A DNA stretch of 9,173 nucleotides from Pseudomonadota bacterium (GCA_023437255.1 JAEZGR010000383.1:1-9173), one strand, 5' to 3'; positions 1 through 5,888 are shown, counted from the first letter of the stretch. The notes: generated by a model from the sequence alone, not told the origin. Made by a program: numbers and translations.

Positions 1-965
1 TTGATATCCTGCTGCATATCCATGTACACGTTGTAGTCGGCGCTGAGAACGTAATACACCACCTCGAACTCGAGACCGCGCTCAACAAATTGCAGGAAGT
101 GTGCTCTGTCGAACTTGGCGAGCTCGATACTCTCGATATAGTTGCGCACCTCGCGGTCGATCGCCTGAATCTGCTCTGCAGTGGCCCCATACGCGACCAC
201 AAATCGGAATGCGATGCGGCGCGTTTCCATGCGCTTGTAATTCTGTATGGTCTGCTTCAGCAATTCGGTGTTGGAACAGACCACCTGCTCGCCGCCCAGA
301 CTGCGAATCCGCGTCGTTTTTAGCCCCACATACTCGATCGTGCCGGCCACATTGCCCACGACGATGAAGTCGCCCACTTCGAATGGTTTGTCCAGACCGA
401 TCGCCGCAGAGGCGAACAAGTCACCCAACACCACCTGCGCAGCAAGCGCCACGGCTACGCCGCCGATGCCCAAGCTCGCCACAAACGCCGTAATGTTGAC
501 GCCCAAATTGTCGAGAATCGCAAGACCGGCCACCGTCCACAACACCGTGCGCAAGGCGTAGCCTATGAGCGTAAGCGTGACTAGATTCGTGGTGGGGTGC
601 CGTTCTCGATAGCGTTCAAGCGGGAAATGCAGTGCCGTATTGAGCCATGCTGCCACCTGAACCACCACTGCAATGAACCACAAGCGTGCAATGGCGATGC
701 TCCAGGTGGCGGGCAACTCAAGTACCTTGACGCCCAACAGCACCGATAGTGCGAACAGCGCCAACACATTCGTGCTGGCGACCACACGCAGAAGAAGGTA
801 GGCCGGCGTGCCATGGGGGTCCGACGCATGTTTCTCAAGGCGTCGTCGCAGGTGCGCGCGCAGCCACAACAGCACGGTAAGAATGCCCGTGACGGCCGCC
901 AGCATGAGCACCCAGTTCCAGAGCGGTATGGAAAGTATTGTTGTTTCAAGCCACCATTGCTGCAT
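1..965 (-). CDS. MscS-family mechanosensitive ion channel (partial, 3' end beyond window)
   Basis: Inner-membrane channel of the small-conductance mechanosensitive (MscS) family, which opens under membrane tension to release solutes during osmotic downshock. The 321 visible residues show hydrophobic segments at about 14-35, 58-82, 88-110 and 127-153. A glycine/alanine-rich pore helix follows at 156-189 (FVASLGIGGVAVALAAQVVL), then the conserved beta-domain start DKPFEVGDFIVVGNVAGTIE (192-211) and the SNTELLKQTIQNY segment typical of the family. The start is ATG at 965, preceded by an AAGGAA ribosome site (972-977) with a 6-nt spacer. The reading frame stays open to the left edge, so the C-terminal cytoplasmic domain is cut. 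It has more transmembrane helices than E. coli MscS, as many MscS-like proteins do. It is divergent from the phzF-like gene. The family call is firm; the physiological ligand or trigger is inferred. Confidence 0.93.
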   Translation of the reverse strand, partial: MQQWWLETTILSIPLWNWVLMLAAVTGILTVLLWLRAHLRRRLEKHASDPHGTPAYLLLRVVASTNVLALFALSVLLGVKVLELPATWSIAIARLWFIAVVVQVAAWLNTALHFPLERYRERHPTTNLVTLTLIGYALRTVLWTVAGLAILDNLGVNITAFVASLGIGGVAVALAAQVVLGDLFASAAIGLDKPFEVGDFIVVGNVAGTIEYVGLKTTRIRSLGGEQVVCSNTELLKQTIQNYKRMETRRIAFRFVVAYGATAEQIQAIDREVRNYIESIELAKFDRAHFLQFVERGLEFEVVYYVLSADYNVYMDMQQDI

Positions 966-1127
966 GGATCATTCCTTCGCAAAGACACCGTTCACGCAAA
1001 CCACATGCCGGCCCTGCGAGCTCACAATACCACGTGCAAAAACCCCCGAGGGTGGGCGGATCGCCCGATCAGCGTGGCCGACTTCCGGAGTAAGATTCTT
1101 GCCTAAGGCCTTTGAGGAGCGGCAGGC
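966..1127. other. Intergenic region between divergent mscS-like and phzF-like genes
   Basis: This 162-bp divergent spacer must hold both promoters, but I see no convincing -35/-10 pair for either gene. It contains a short perfect inverted repeat, GGGCG-GAT-CGCCC (1054-1066), which could be an operator or may be chance in GC-rich DNA. The ribosome site of the downstream gene (GAGGAG, 1114-1119) is clear. Confidence 0.5.
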
Positions 1128-2024
1128 ATGAGTACCGATACACGCGAATTTATCACTCTGGATGTCTTCACGGATCAGCGCTTCGGCGGCAATCCGCTGG
1201 CCATTGTGCCCAACGCAACCGGCCTTGACGACGCCACCATGCAACGCGTCGCAGCCGAAGCGAATCTCAGCGAAACGGTGTTCCTGCATCACGAGCCAGG
1301 CAATGACACACCCTCATTGCGGATCTTCACACCCAAGTCGGAACTGCCCTTCGCGGGGCATCCCACTGTGGGCACGGCAATCTACCTCGCCGAAGAAACG
1401 GGTCTCGCATCGGGCACCCCGCTGACCATGCTCACGCGCGCCGGCCCGGTTGCGGCAGGCATATCACGAAACGAATCGGGGTTGACCGTGGCAGAAATCA
1501 AGGCACCCCAGGCGCCCGTCTGCAGAGCCGCCGCGTCCATCGAATCCTGTGCGGCCGCCCTTTCCCTGGCCGCAAACGAGATTGCTGCAGCACCTCGCAT
1601 TTGCGATGCCGGCAATCCTTTCACGGTCATTCCGGTCAGCAGCCGCGAAGCCCTGGCTCGCGCGCATCTCGATGCGGCCGCTTGGGCGGCCGGCCCCGGC
1701 GCAACCGACGCGGCCAAACTCTTTATCGTTTTCATCGAGAATCTGGCCTCGGGCGGGGTCATTCACACTCGCATGTTCGCGCCTTCCATCGGCATTACCG
1801 AAGATCCTGCCACGGGCAGCGCCGCAGTGGCACTCCCCGCCCTGCTTCATGAGTTGCAGCCGCTGGCCGATGGCGAGCACCGATGGCTGATCCGACAAGG
1901 CGACGACATGGGGCGTCCGAGCGCAATGGCCGTTCGTGCTGTCGCGGCCGGCGGGCGGCTCACGGCCGCCTACGTGGGTGGCACCGCCGTGCGGGTCATC
2001 AACGGTTCGATTCAGATACGCTAA
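1128..2024 (+). CDS. PhzF-family isomerase/epimerase-like protein
   Basis: A 298-aa protein of the PhzF family (diaminopimelate-epimerase fold). The family includes the phenazine enzyme PhzF, which isomerises trans-2,3-dihydro-3-hydroxyanthranilate, but most members have unknown substrates. Landmarks match the family in order: the N-terminal DVFTDQRFGGNPLAIV (12-27), NLSETVF with the predicted catalytic Glu49 (the equivalent of PhzF Glu45), ELPFAGHPTVGTA (72-84), and the C-terminal EDPATGSAA loop (225-233). The length is normal. The start ATG is fixed by GAGGAG eight nt upstream. No phenazine genes are nearby, so a housekeeping or detoxification isomerase is more likely than phenazine synthesis. 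Its stop codon overlaps the stop of the convergent glyoxalase-like gene. The family call is firm; the substrate is unknown. Confidence 0.93.
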   Translation: MSTDTREFITLDVFTDQRFGGNPLAIVPNATGLDDATMQRVAAEANLSETVFLHHEPGNDTPSLRIFTPKSELPFAGHPTVGTAIYLAEETGLASGTPLTMLTRAGPVAAGISRNESGLTVAEIKAPQAPVCRAAASIESCAAALSLAANEIAAAPRICDAGNPFTVIPVSSREALARAHLDAAAWAAGPGATDAAKLFIVFIENLASGGVIHTRMFAPSIGITEDPATGSAAVALPALLHELQPLADGEHRWLIRQGDDMGRPSAMAVRAVAAGGRLTAAYVGGTAVRVINGSIQIR

Positions 2025-2677
2025 AGGCGGGGTTCTTGCGCTCGCGCAGACACGAAGCGCACGGCGCCTTTGGGCGTGTCGAGCAAGACCTCGATTCTGG
2101 ACTCCGGCCCCTCTTCCACCGGAAGGTCAAAGCGTATTTCCTGCCACAGCGCACGAACAGATTCCGGGCGAGGATGGCTCGCCCGGCAGCTCACTACCGT
2201 ACAGGGTGCCGCCGGCAGGCTGCGTGAAGGATGCGTTGCCTCGCCCCAGTCGATGAAAAGCGGCGCAAAGGCTCCGTAAGCATTGCCATCGGCCGGCATC
2301 AACAAGTGCCACCGCAGGACCTCGCCGGATGCCGCCTTCCGACTCAAAGGCCGAACTGTGGCCTCGACGCCGGCGTGACGATAAGCCTCGACGATCGCAG
2401 GAAACCGTTCCAGGCTCTCCCGAACAATAATGCGGTGCAGCGTCGACGTATCTATTTTAGATATACCTTCGCGCAGATCACTGGATGAATCCAGTGCCGG
2501 ATTCGGAGCAATCAATTCCAGATAGATCTGGCTGGTAGTGGCAATCAGCCGGTTATGGGTTCCCAGGTCAGGGTGACTACCACCCGGCGCCGGGTCGATG
2601 CCGGTCGCCGCACTGAAATAATCGGAGAGGCGATCAAGATCGTTTGCAGCGATCATGAAGTGGTCTATGTTGTACAT
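2021..2677 (-). CDS. Glyoxalase-like (VOC superfamily) domain protein
   Basis: A 218-aa cytoplasmic protein matching the glyoxalase-like domain of the VOC superfamily (Glyoxalase_3 type). It starts with MYNIDHFMIAANDLDR, where His6 is the usual first metal-ligand position. The characteristic PGGSHPDLGTHNRLI, then YLELIAPNP, follow within the first 60 residues. Substrate and reaction are unknown; members are often annotated only by fold. I chose ATG at 2677 because AAGGGG (2682-2687) lies 4 nt upstream. A GTG at 2692 would overlap the upstream peptidase stop (GTGA) but has no ribosome site. It is the last gene of the regulator-transporter-peptidase unit and lies 11 nt after the peptidase stop, so it is probably cotranscribed. 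The 3' end overlaps the convergent phzF-like gene by four bases, which leaves no room for a terminator between them. Confidence 0.85.
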   Translation of the reverse strand: MYNIDHFMIAANDLDRLSDYFSAATGIDPAPGGSHPDLGTHNRLIATTSQIYLELIAPNPALDSSSDLREGISKIDTSTLHRIIVRESLERFPAIVEAYRHAGVEATVRPLSRKAASGEVLRWHLLMPADGNAYGAFAPLFIDWGEATHPSRSLPAAPCTVVSCRASHPRPESVRALWQEIRFDLPVEEGPESRIEVLLDTPKGAVRFVSARAQEPRL

Positions 2678-2688
2678 GAGGCCCCTTT

Positions 2689-3657
2689 TCACTTGTCGCG
2701 GAAAATATAGCTCTGCGGCCCCTCGCCCTCCCGCATCACCCCGCGGTACATCCCCGTGGTGTTGAACGGCATGTGCACATGGCCGCGACTGTCGACTGAA
2801 ACAAGACCGCCTGCACCGCCGATTTTCAGAAGTGACTCATGCACCACGGCGTCGCCTGCCTGGGCCAACGTTTCGCCCCTGTAAGCCATGCGGGCGTGCA
2901 CATCGTGGGCCACGCAGGCGCGCAGGAAATGCTCACCGGTTCCCGTGCATGCGACCGCACAAGTGGCGTTGTTCGCGTAGATGCCTGCCCCCACGATCGG
3001 GGTGTCGCCCCCTCGCCCGGGCCGCTTGTTGGTGAGCCCGCCTGTGGAAACGGCGGCCGCCACATTGCCGTGTTTGTCCAGCGCCACCGCGCCCACCGTT
3101 CCGAACTTGCCGTTTTCATTGATCGGAGCGGGTTGCTCCGCCAGCGTCTGAGCCGAATGGTCCAGGGCCATCGTGCTGGAGCCCTCGGCGCGCACGCGTC
3201 GTAACTGCGCCAGCCGTTCCGCAGAGTCGAAGTAAGCGGGTTCTTCCTGCGTCACGCCCAGTTCGCGAGCCAGGCTCAAGGCGCCCTCGCCCGCCAGCAG
3301 CACGTGATCGGTATGCTGCATGACCGCCCGCGCCAGGGCAACCGGGTTGCGGATTCCGTTTATGCCGGCCACCGCACCCGCTTTGAGTGTGCTGCCCTCC
3401 ATGACAGAGGCATCCATCTCATGGGTTTGATCGGCGGTATAGACCGCGCCGCGCCCGGCATTGAACAGTGGACAATCCTCGAGCGACTGCACGGCCGCCT
3501 GAACCGCGTCCAATGCGCTCCCCCCTGCCTCAAGAACTGCGGCCCCGGCTCGCAGCGCGGCTCGCAGCCCTTCGTGATACGGCTGTTCATCCGCCTGCTG
3601 CGGAGAAATCGTGCCGGCACCACCGTGCACGGCAATGACGAAAGGAACGCTGCTCAT
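2689..3657 (-). CDS. iaaA: Isoaspartyl peptidase / L-asparaginase (plant-type, Ntn-hydrolase)
   Basis: A 322-aa threonine Ntn-hydrolase that hydrolyses beta-aspartyl dipeptides and L-asparagine after autoproteolysis into alpha and beta subunits. The N-terminus AVHGGAGTI (9-17) and the FNAGRGAVYT region (65-74) are typical. The autocleavage/nucleophile motif is GTVGAVA, with Thr187 predicted to become the beta-subunit N-terminus. It is followed by STGGLTNKRPGRGGDTPIVGAG (204-225) and the TGTGE substrate loop (238-242). The length is normal and all key residues are present, so it should be active. The ATG start lies inside the second copy (in the direction of transcription) of a 20-bp tandem duplication, and each copy carries an AAGG ribosome site and an ATG. 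Before that duplication the ATG would have overlapped the stop of the upstream transporter ATPase gene, a tight operon link. The transporter is now deleted, so the enzyme is an operon survivor. Confidence 0.93.
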   Translation of the reverse strand: MSSVPFVIAVHGGAGTISPQQADEQPYHEGLRAALRAGAAVLEAGGSALDAVQAAVQSLEDCPLFNAGRGAVYTADQTHEMDASVMEGSTLKAGAVAGINGIRNPVALARAVMQHTDHVLLAGEGALSLARELGVTQEEPAYFDSAERLAQLRRVRAEGSSTMALDHSAQTLAEQPAPINENGKFGTVGAVALDKHGNVAAAVSTGGLTNKRPGRGGDTPIVGAGIYANNATCAVACTGTGEHFLRACVAHDVHARMAYRGETLAQAGDAVVHESLLKIGGAGGLVSVDSRGHVHMPFNTTGMYRGVMREGEGPQSYIFRDK

Positions 3658-3690
3658 GCTTGCTGCCTTATGCTCATGCTTGCTGCCTTA
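3651..3690. repeat. Perfect 20-bp tandem duplication at the ATPase/iaaA junction
   Basis: The 20-bp unit at 3651-3670 is repeated exactly at 3671-3690 (top strand, TGCTCATGC...CTGCCTTA). Read on the minus strand, each copy supplies TAAGG, an 8-nt spacer and ATG. The proximal ATG (3677) opens a 7-codon ORF that ends in a TGA overlapping the true iaaA ATG (3657) as ATGA. The upstream ATPase remnant stops at the same position in the first copy. Removing one copy restores a simple ATGA stop/start overlap between ATPase and iaaA, so a recent duplication is the simplest explanation. Confidence 0.95.
3654..3677 (-). CDS. Seven-codon mini-ORF created by the tandem duplication
   Basis: The proximal ATG (3677-3675) in the duplicated unit is followed by six codons (encoding SIRQQA) and a TGA at 3656-3654. 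That TGA overlaps the iaaA start codon by ATGA. The mini-ORF has an AAGG-type sequence upstream and also overlaps the stop of the ATPase remnant in the same way. It is probably an accident of duplication rather than a functional peptide. Even so, it could act as a translational relay coupling iaaA to ribosomes leaving the ATPase remnant. Whether it is translated is unknown. Confidence 0.4.
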   Translation of the reverse strand: MSIRQQA

Positions 3691-4009
3691 GTATCTTGCC
3701 CGGAAAGGCGCGGCTGCGCTCATTCTGCGGGTGATGGAAGAACTGGTCGGGCGGCTGACTCTCAAGAATCTGACCTGCGCCCATGAAGACCACTCGATCG
3801 GCCACCTGCTGCGCGAAGCCCATTTCATGGGTCACGCACAGCATGGTGATGCCCTGGCCAGCGAGCTCAACCATGATGTCGAGAACTTCATTGACCATTT
3901 CGGGATCGAGTGCGGAGGAAGGCTCATCGAAAAGCATCAGCTCGGGGCTCATGCAAAGCGCTCTGGCAATGGCCACCCGCTGCTGCTGGCCACCAGACAT
4001 CTGTCCCGG
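3674..4009 (-). pseudogene. ABC transporter ATPase, C-terminal remnant (amino-acid importer, AapP/GlnQ type)
   Basis: Only the last ~110 codons of a polar amino-acid ABC ATPase remain. The frame begins mid-gene with CCG GGA CAG, encoding the PGQ that normally precedes the signature, at 4009. It continues MSGGQQQRVAIARAL (ABC signature), LMLFDEPSSALDP (Walker B and D-loop), VTHEMGFA (H-loop His) and the usual FFHHPQNERSRAF tail. The Walker A/P-loop, Q-loop and all other N-terminal sequence are absent, so the product cannot bind ATP normally. An ATG at 4000 could start a 108-aa fragment. One tail residue, the Pro in RAFPGKIL, sits where the family usually has Leu, perhaps decay. It is joined directly to the substrate-binding-protein fragment upstream, in a different frame. 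The family is clear; the exact subfamily is inferred. Confidence 0.9.
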
Positions 4010-4020
4010 ACCAGTTGATC
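4001..4020 (-). other. Deletion junction fusing SBP gene start to ATPase gene end
   Basis: On the minus strand, GATCAACTGGT encodes the DQLV of a substrate-binding protein; family members usually continue with Cys-Gly-Val. It runs directly into CCGGGACAG, which encodes the PGQ before the ATPase signature. The switch is at about 4009/4010 and moves the reading frame. No insertion-sequence end, target duplication or long homology is visible at the join, which suggests illegitimate recombination or an assembly join. Confidence 0.85.
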
Positions 4021-4125
4021 GCGCCGCTTCACGCTGTCCAGAACCTTGCCCGCCATGGCAGGCGCGGACGCAGCCAGAGCCACCGCGGCAAGCGAGCCGC
4101 TCAAGAGTGTTTGTGCCAGTTTCAT
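4010..4125 (-). pseudogene. Amino-acid ABC transporter substrate-binding protein, N-terminal remnant (AapJ type)
   Basis: The first ~39 codons of a periplasmic amino-acid-binding protein. MKLAQTLLSGSLAAVALAASAPAMA is a classic Sec signal peptide (cleavage predicted after residue 25), and the mature start GKVLDSVKRRDQLV matches general L-amino-acid binding proteins (AapJ/BztA type). After Val39 the homology stops. The frame then runs through ATPase DNA as nonsense (RDRCLVASSSGWPLPERFA) to a TGA at 3949-3951, so a ~58-aa secreted dead-end peptide may still be made. The ATG at 4125 has a good ribosome site, GAGGAAA (4132-4138). It lies 51 bp downstream of the regulator gene on the same strand, so expression probably continues. 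The start is intact while the rest is lost, which makes the truncation recent-looking. Confidence 0.88.
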
Positions 4126-4176
4126 CGTGTGTTTCCTCGTGTGGACAAGTTGGCGTTGCAAGAAAAAATGCCCCTA

Positions 4177-5016
4177 CTATTCCGGCACCCGCACCTGCAG
4201 GTGGGGAAGCACGGTGTCAATCAGTTCGACGGTGATCGCCTCGGCCTGAGGATTGAGCCGTACGACGCGCTCCAGCAGTGCTTCAAGCACGGCGGTCACC
4301 GAGACATAACTATGGGAGAGCACGCTGTGACGCGCCGGGGCGAGCAAGACCGTGTCTGCCACGCCCACCAACGGCGATGCCGCTGCGTCGGTCAGGGCGA
4401 TCACGGTGGCGCCCCGATCACGCGCGAACCGCGCCAGCGTGACGATATCCATCGAATAACGTGGAACAGTGATGGCCAGCACCACGTCTCCTGGACCCAG
4501 GCGCGACATGCGCCGCAGAATCTGTTCGGTGCCGCCGCCTTCGGACAAATGGGTGGCACCCTGCACATACGGCATGAACGCACTCGCCGCGAAACCTGCC
4601 ACGTAATGGCTCATGCCCAGGCCGATCGTGTATACGTGCCGGGCGTCGAGCAGGCGTTGCGCGCATTGATCAAGCACCTGAAGGTCGAGCTCCTCGGCTG
4701 CCTGCAGCAGACCCTCCTGTGCGCTGGATAGTGGATGCGAGGTCTCGACGTCGCTCTGCTCACGCAACTTGGTGATGGGCTCGTGGGCCTCCTGCAGTTC
4801 TGCCGCCAATGCGGTACGCAATTCCGCGAGACCCGCAAACCCGGCATGCGTGGCATAGCGGTTCACTGCCGCCTGTGAGGCCCTTGCCTGCACCGCAATT
4901 TCGTCTGCGCTGAGCGAAATGGCCCGCAGCGGATGAGCGGCGATCCAGAGGCCCACCTTGCGGATCGCAGGAGTGCCTTCGAGAGCCGATTGGCGCAAGC
5001 GGTTGAGCAGAGTCAT
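4177..5016 (-). CDS. MurR/RpiR-family transcriptional regulator (HTH + SIS domain)
   Basis: A 279-aa cytoplasmic regulator. An N-terminal RpiR-type helix-turn-helix (about 1-75, with LSADEIAVQARASQAAVNRYATHAGFAGLAELR at 35-67) is followed by a C-terminal SIS domain (about 115-260, beginning VYTIGLGMSHYVAGF). SIS domains in this family usually bind a phosphosugar or related metabolite that controls DNA binding. I chose ATG at 5016, with AAGG (5023-5026) six nt upstream; a TTG at 5031 in the same frame is less likely. It is the first gene of a minus-strand unit that formerly continued into an amino-acid ABC transporter, isoaspartyl peptidase and glyoxalase-like protein. It may therefore respond to an amino-acid or peptide-derived signal rather than a sugar. 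Two candidate operators lie directly upstream, suggesting autoregulation of the whole operon. Confidence 0.92.
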   Translation of the reverse strand: MTLLNRLRQSALEGTPAIRKVGLWIAAHPLRAISLSADEIAVQARASQAAVNRYATHAGFAGLAELRTALAAELQEAHEPITKLREQSDVETSHPLSSAQEGLLQAAEELDLQVLDQCAQRLLDARHVYTIGLGMSHYVAGFAASAFMPYVQGATHLSEGGGTEQILRRMSRLGPGDVVLAITVPRYSMDIVTLARFARDRGATVIALTDAAASPLVGVADTVLLAPARHSVLSHSYVSVTAVLEALLERVVRLNPQAEAITVELIDTVLPHLQVRVPE

Positions 5017-5035
5017 TAGGTACCTTCGCAATCAC

Positions 5036-5051
5036 TGAATGATAATATTCA
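5036..5051. promoter_or_regulatory. Candidate RpiR operator 1 (TGAAT-N6-ATTCA)
   Basis: Perfect inverted 5-bp arms, TGAAT and ATTCA, flank a GATAAT centre. The site lies 20 bp upstream of the regulator ATG. On the minus strand it contains TATTAT (5042-5047), a plausible -10 box for the regulator promoter, so binding here would block transcription. An identical arm pair with the same spacing occurs 30 bp further upstream. Assignment to this regulator rests on position and symmetry only. Confidence 0.6.
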
Positions 5052-5065
5052 CCTTTCAATGTTTC

Positions 5066-5081
5066 TGAATCGTTCCATTCA
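5066..5081. promoter_or_regulatory. Candidate RpiR operator 2 (TGAAT-N6-ATTCA)
   Basis: The same arms as operator 1 with an unrelated centre (CGTTCC). Conservation is therefore confined to the palindromic arms, as expected of a protein-binding site rather than a repeated sequence block. Centre-to-centre distance to operator 1 is 30 bp, close to three helical turns, which would place two dimers on the same DNA face. It overlaps the region where the regulator's -35 element would lie. Confidence 0.6.
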
Positions 5082-5117
5082 TACTAGCGAGGATTCGGCA
5101 AATACACAAGTGTTTTC

Positions 5118-5145
5118 TTGGAGTTACCGAACGACGGGCTACAAT
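5118..5145 (+). promoter_or_regulatory. Predicted sigma-70 promoter of the 89-aa orphan gene
   Basis: TTGGAG (5118-5123) and TACAAT (5140-5145) are separated by 16 bp, with transcription expected to begin near 5152, just before the AGGAG ribosome site at 5158-5162. A short ACAC-AA-GTGT palindrome (5104-5113) lies just upstream of the -35. The divergent regulator promoter is about 70 bp away, so the RpiR-type operators would not sit directly on this promoter. Confidence 0.55.
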
Positions 5146-5166
5146 GACCCCTTACCTAGGAGAACT

Positions 5167-5436
5167 ATGTTGATACTCAAGCCCGGCGAACGGGCGTACT
5201 TAACGGAAATCAGAGCCTTGACTTCAGACCAGGACGGCAACGAATTGCTCGTCGGACTCACAGCGAAAGAGTCGGTCTGGTACCACAACTATGTTCAGGC
5301 ATCGTTTTCTGGCACGGTCGACCGCGCAGAAGACGGCGAACAGAAGTATCTCGCCCTTCAGGACAGGCACGAAGAAATGCGCAGAACCGTGCTGGCCGGT
5401 GAGTCGATCATCCCATCGCACTCAGCGCGTAACTGA
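5167..5436 (+). CDS. Orphan small protein of unknown function (89 aa)
   Basis: I do not recognise this family. The 89-aa product (MLILKPGERAYLTEIRALTS...) has no signal peptide or membrane segment, so it should be cytoplasmic. The N-terminal half alternates short hydrophobic stretches suggesting beta strands (LILKPG, AYLTEIRAL, ELLVGLTA, VWYHNYVQASFSGTV). The second half is a charged predicted helix (DGEQKYLALQDRHEEMRRTVLAG). ATG at 5167 is fixed by AGGAG (5158-5162). A longer frame reaching back to 5059 would cover the promoter region and lacks a ribosome site. The gene is monocistronic, with its own promoter and a strong terminator 23 bp after the stop, which argues that it is real and transcribed. 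It is divergent from the regulator but shows no clear functional link to it. Confidence 0.75.
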   Translation: MLILKPGERAYLTEIRALTSDQDGNELLVGLTAKESVWYHNYVQASFSGTVDRAEDGEQKYLALQDRHEEMRRTVLAGESIIPSHSARN

Positions 5437-5459
5437 GCCTTGGGGGAATGCCCTCGACG

Positions 5460-5487
5460 AAACCCGCTGCAGCGGGTTTCTCTTTTT
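5460..5487 (+). terminator. Rho-independent terminator after the 89-aa gene
   Basis: A perfect 10+10-bp inverted repeat (5460-5479; arm AAACCCGCTG) is followed by TCTTTTT (5481-5487). The centre is a PstI-like CTGCAG, so the loop will be formed by opening the central pairs. The minus-strand side has no U-tract, so it should act mainly on rightward transcripts, insulating the convergent membrane-protein gene. Confidence 0.9.
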
Positions 5488-5490
5488 AGA

Positions 5491-5841
5491 TCACGCGTCG
5501 TCGCCATCGAGGTGGAACACGTGCAATACGCGGTGCAGTATGGGTGCAAACACCACACCCATCACGGCCACGTACACCACGCTGATGTAGCCACCGTAGA
5601 TCGCCAGGAAGATCTTGCCTTTCACGGTCTGGGGAAGCATGATGGGCCCGATGCCACTGGCTATCATCGCCATGTTCAGCGTAACGTCGTGCCAGTGCGC
5701 GCCGCCTTCGATCCAGAGGTAGCCTACGACACCCATCAAGAGCGAAAACGTCACGAAGGCCATGGCCACCAGCAAGTGGACCAGCACTCGCAATGCAAAC
5801 CGTTTCCGGCTGATCAATTCTTCGCTACGCGATTCGTACAT
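5491..5841 (-). CDS. Small membrane protein resembling a two-TM potassium-channel pore module
   Basis: A 116-aa inner-membrane protein. A basic, soluble N-terminus (MYESRSEELISRKR) precedes TM1 (about 18-43), a re-entrant-looking hydrophobic segment (about 52-70) and TM2 (about 77-100). It ends in a His-rich tail, PILHRVLHVFHLD (100-112). The segment SGIGPIMLPQTVKGKIFLAIYG follows the layout of potassium-channel filters and inner helices (GYGD..P.T..GK.F), but the filter reads GIGP, so potassium selectivity is doubtful. I recall similar GMGP-type small proteins in proteobacteria annotated as hypothetical; function is unknown. ATG 5841 is supported by GAGGAAA just upstream. A longer in-frame extension to 6054 would overlap the divergent gene and the palindromes, so it is unlikely. 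The topology is solid; the channel relationship is inferred. Confidence 0.78.
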   Translation of the reverse strand: MYESRSEELISRKRFALRVLVHLLVAMAFVTFSLLMGVVGYLWIEGGAHWHDVTLNMAMIASGIGPIMLPQTVKGKIFLAIYGGYISVVYVAVMGVVFAPILHRVLHVFHLDGDDA

Positions 5842-5873
5842 GGCTTTCCTCGCATGTAACCAATTGCGCCATC

Positions 5874-5888
5874 CTACAACAGTTGTAG
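5874..5888. promoter_or_regulatory. Perfect palindrome CTACAAC-A-GTTGTAG, candidate operator
   Basis: A 7-1-7 perfect inverted repeat lies in the 123-bp spacer between the divergent membrane-protein gene and the amidohydrolase operon. It is 33 bp from the former's start codon and just upstream of the predicted amidohydrolase promoter. A second, shorter palindrome TTCAC-C-GTGAA follows at 5897-5907. The regulator that would bind is not in the window. Confidence 0.5.

Noticed and set aside
581..988. A 135-codon minus-strand frame overlapping the start of the channel gene
   Set aside because: Its product is Arg/Cys/Pro-rich shadow sequence. The overlapping frame starting at 965 gives a clear MscS protein with membrane helices and family motifs.
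1054..1066. GGGCG-GAT-CGCCC inverted repeat as a regulatory site or terminator
   Set aside because: The arms are short and GC-only, with no U-tract and no matching partner nearby. It is common by chance in DNA of this composition.
1128..2024. Phenazine biosynthesis locus
   Set aside because: Only the PhzF-family gene is present; no phzA/B/C/D/E/G homologue is nearby, and most PhzF-family proteins are unrelated to phenazines.
5059..5166. N-terminal extension of the 89-aa orphan protein
   Set aside because: It would place coding sequence over the predicted promoter and one operator and lacks a ribosome site. ATG 5167 has AGGAG directly upstream.
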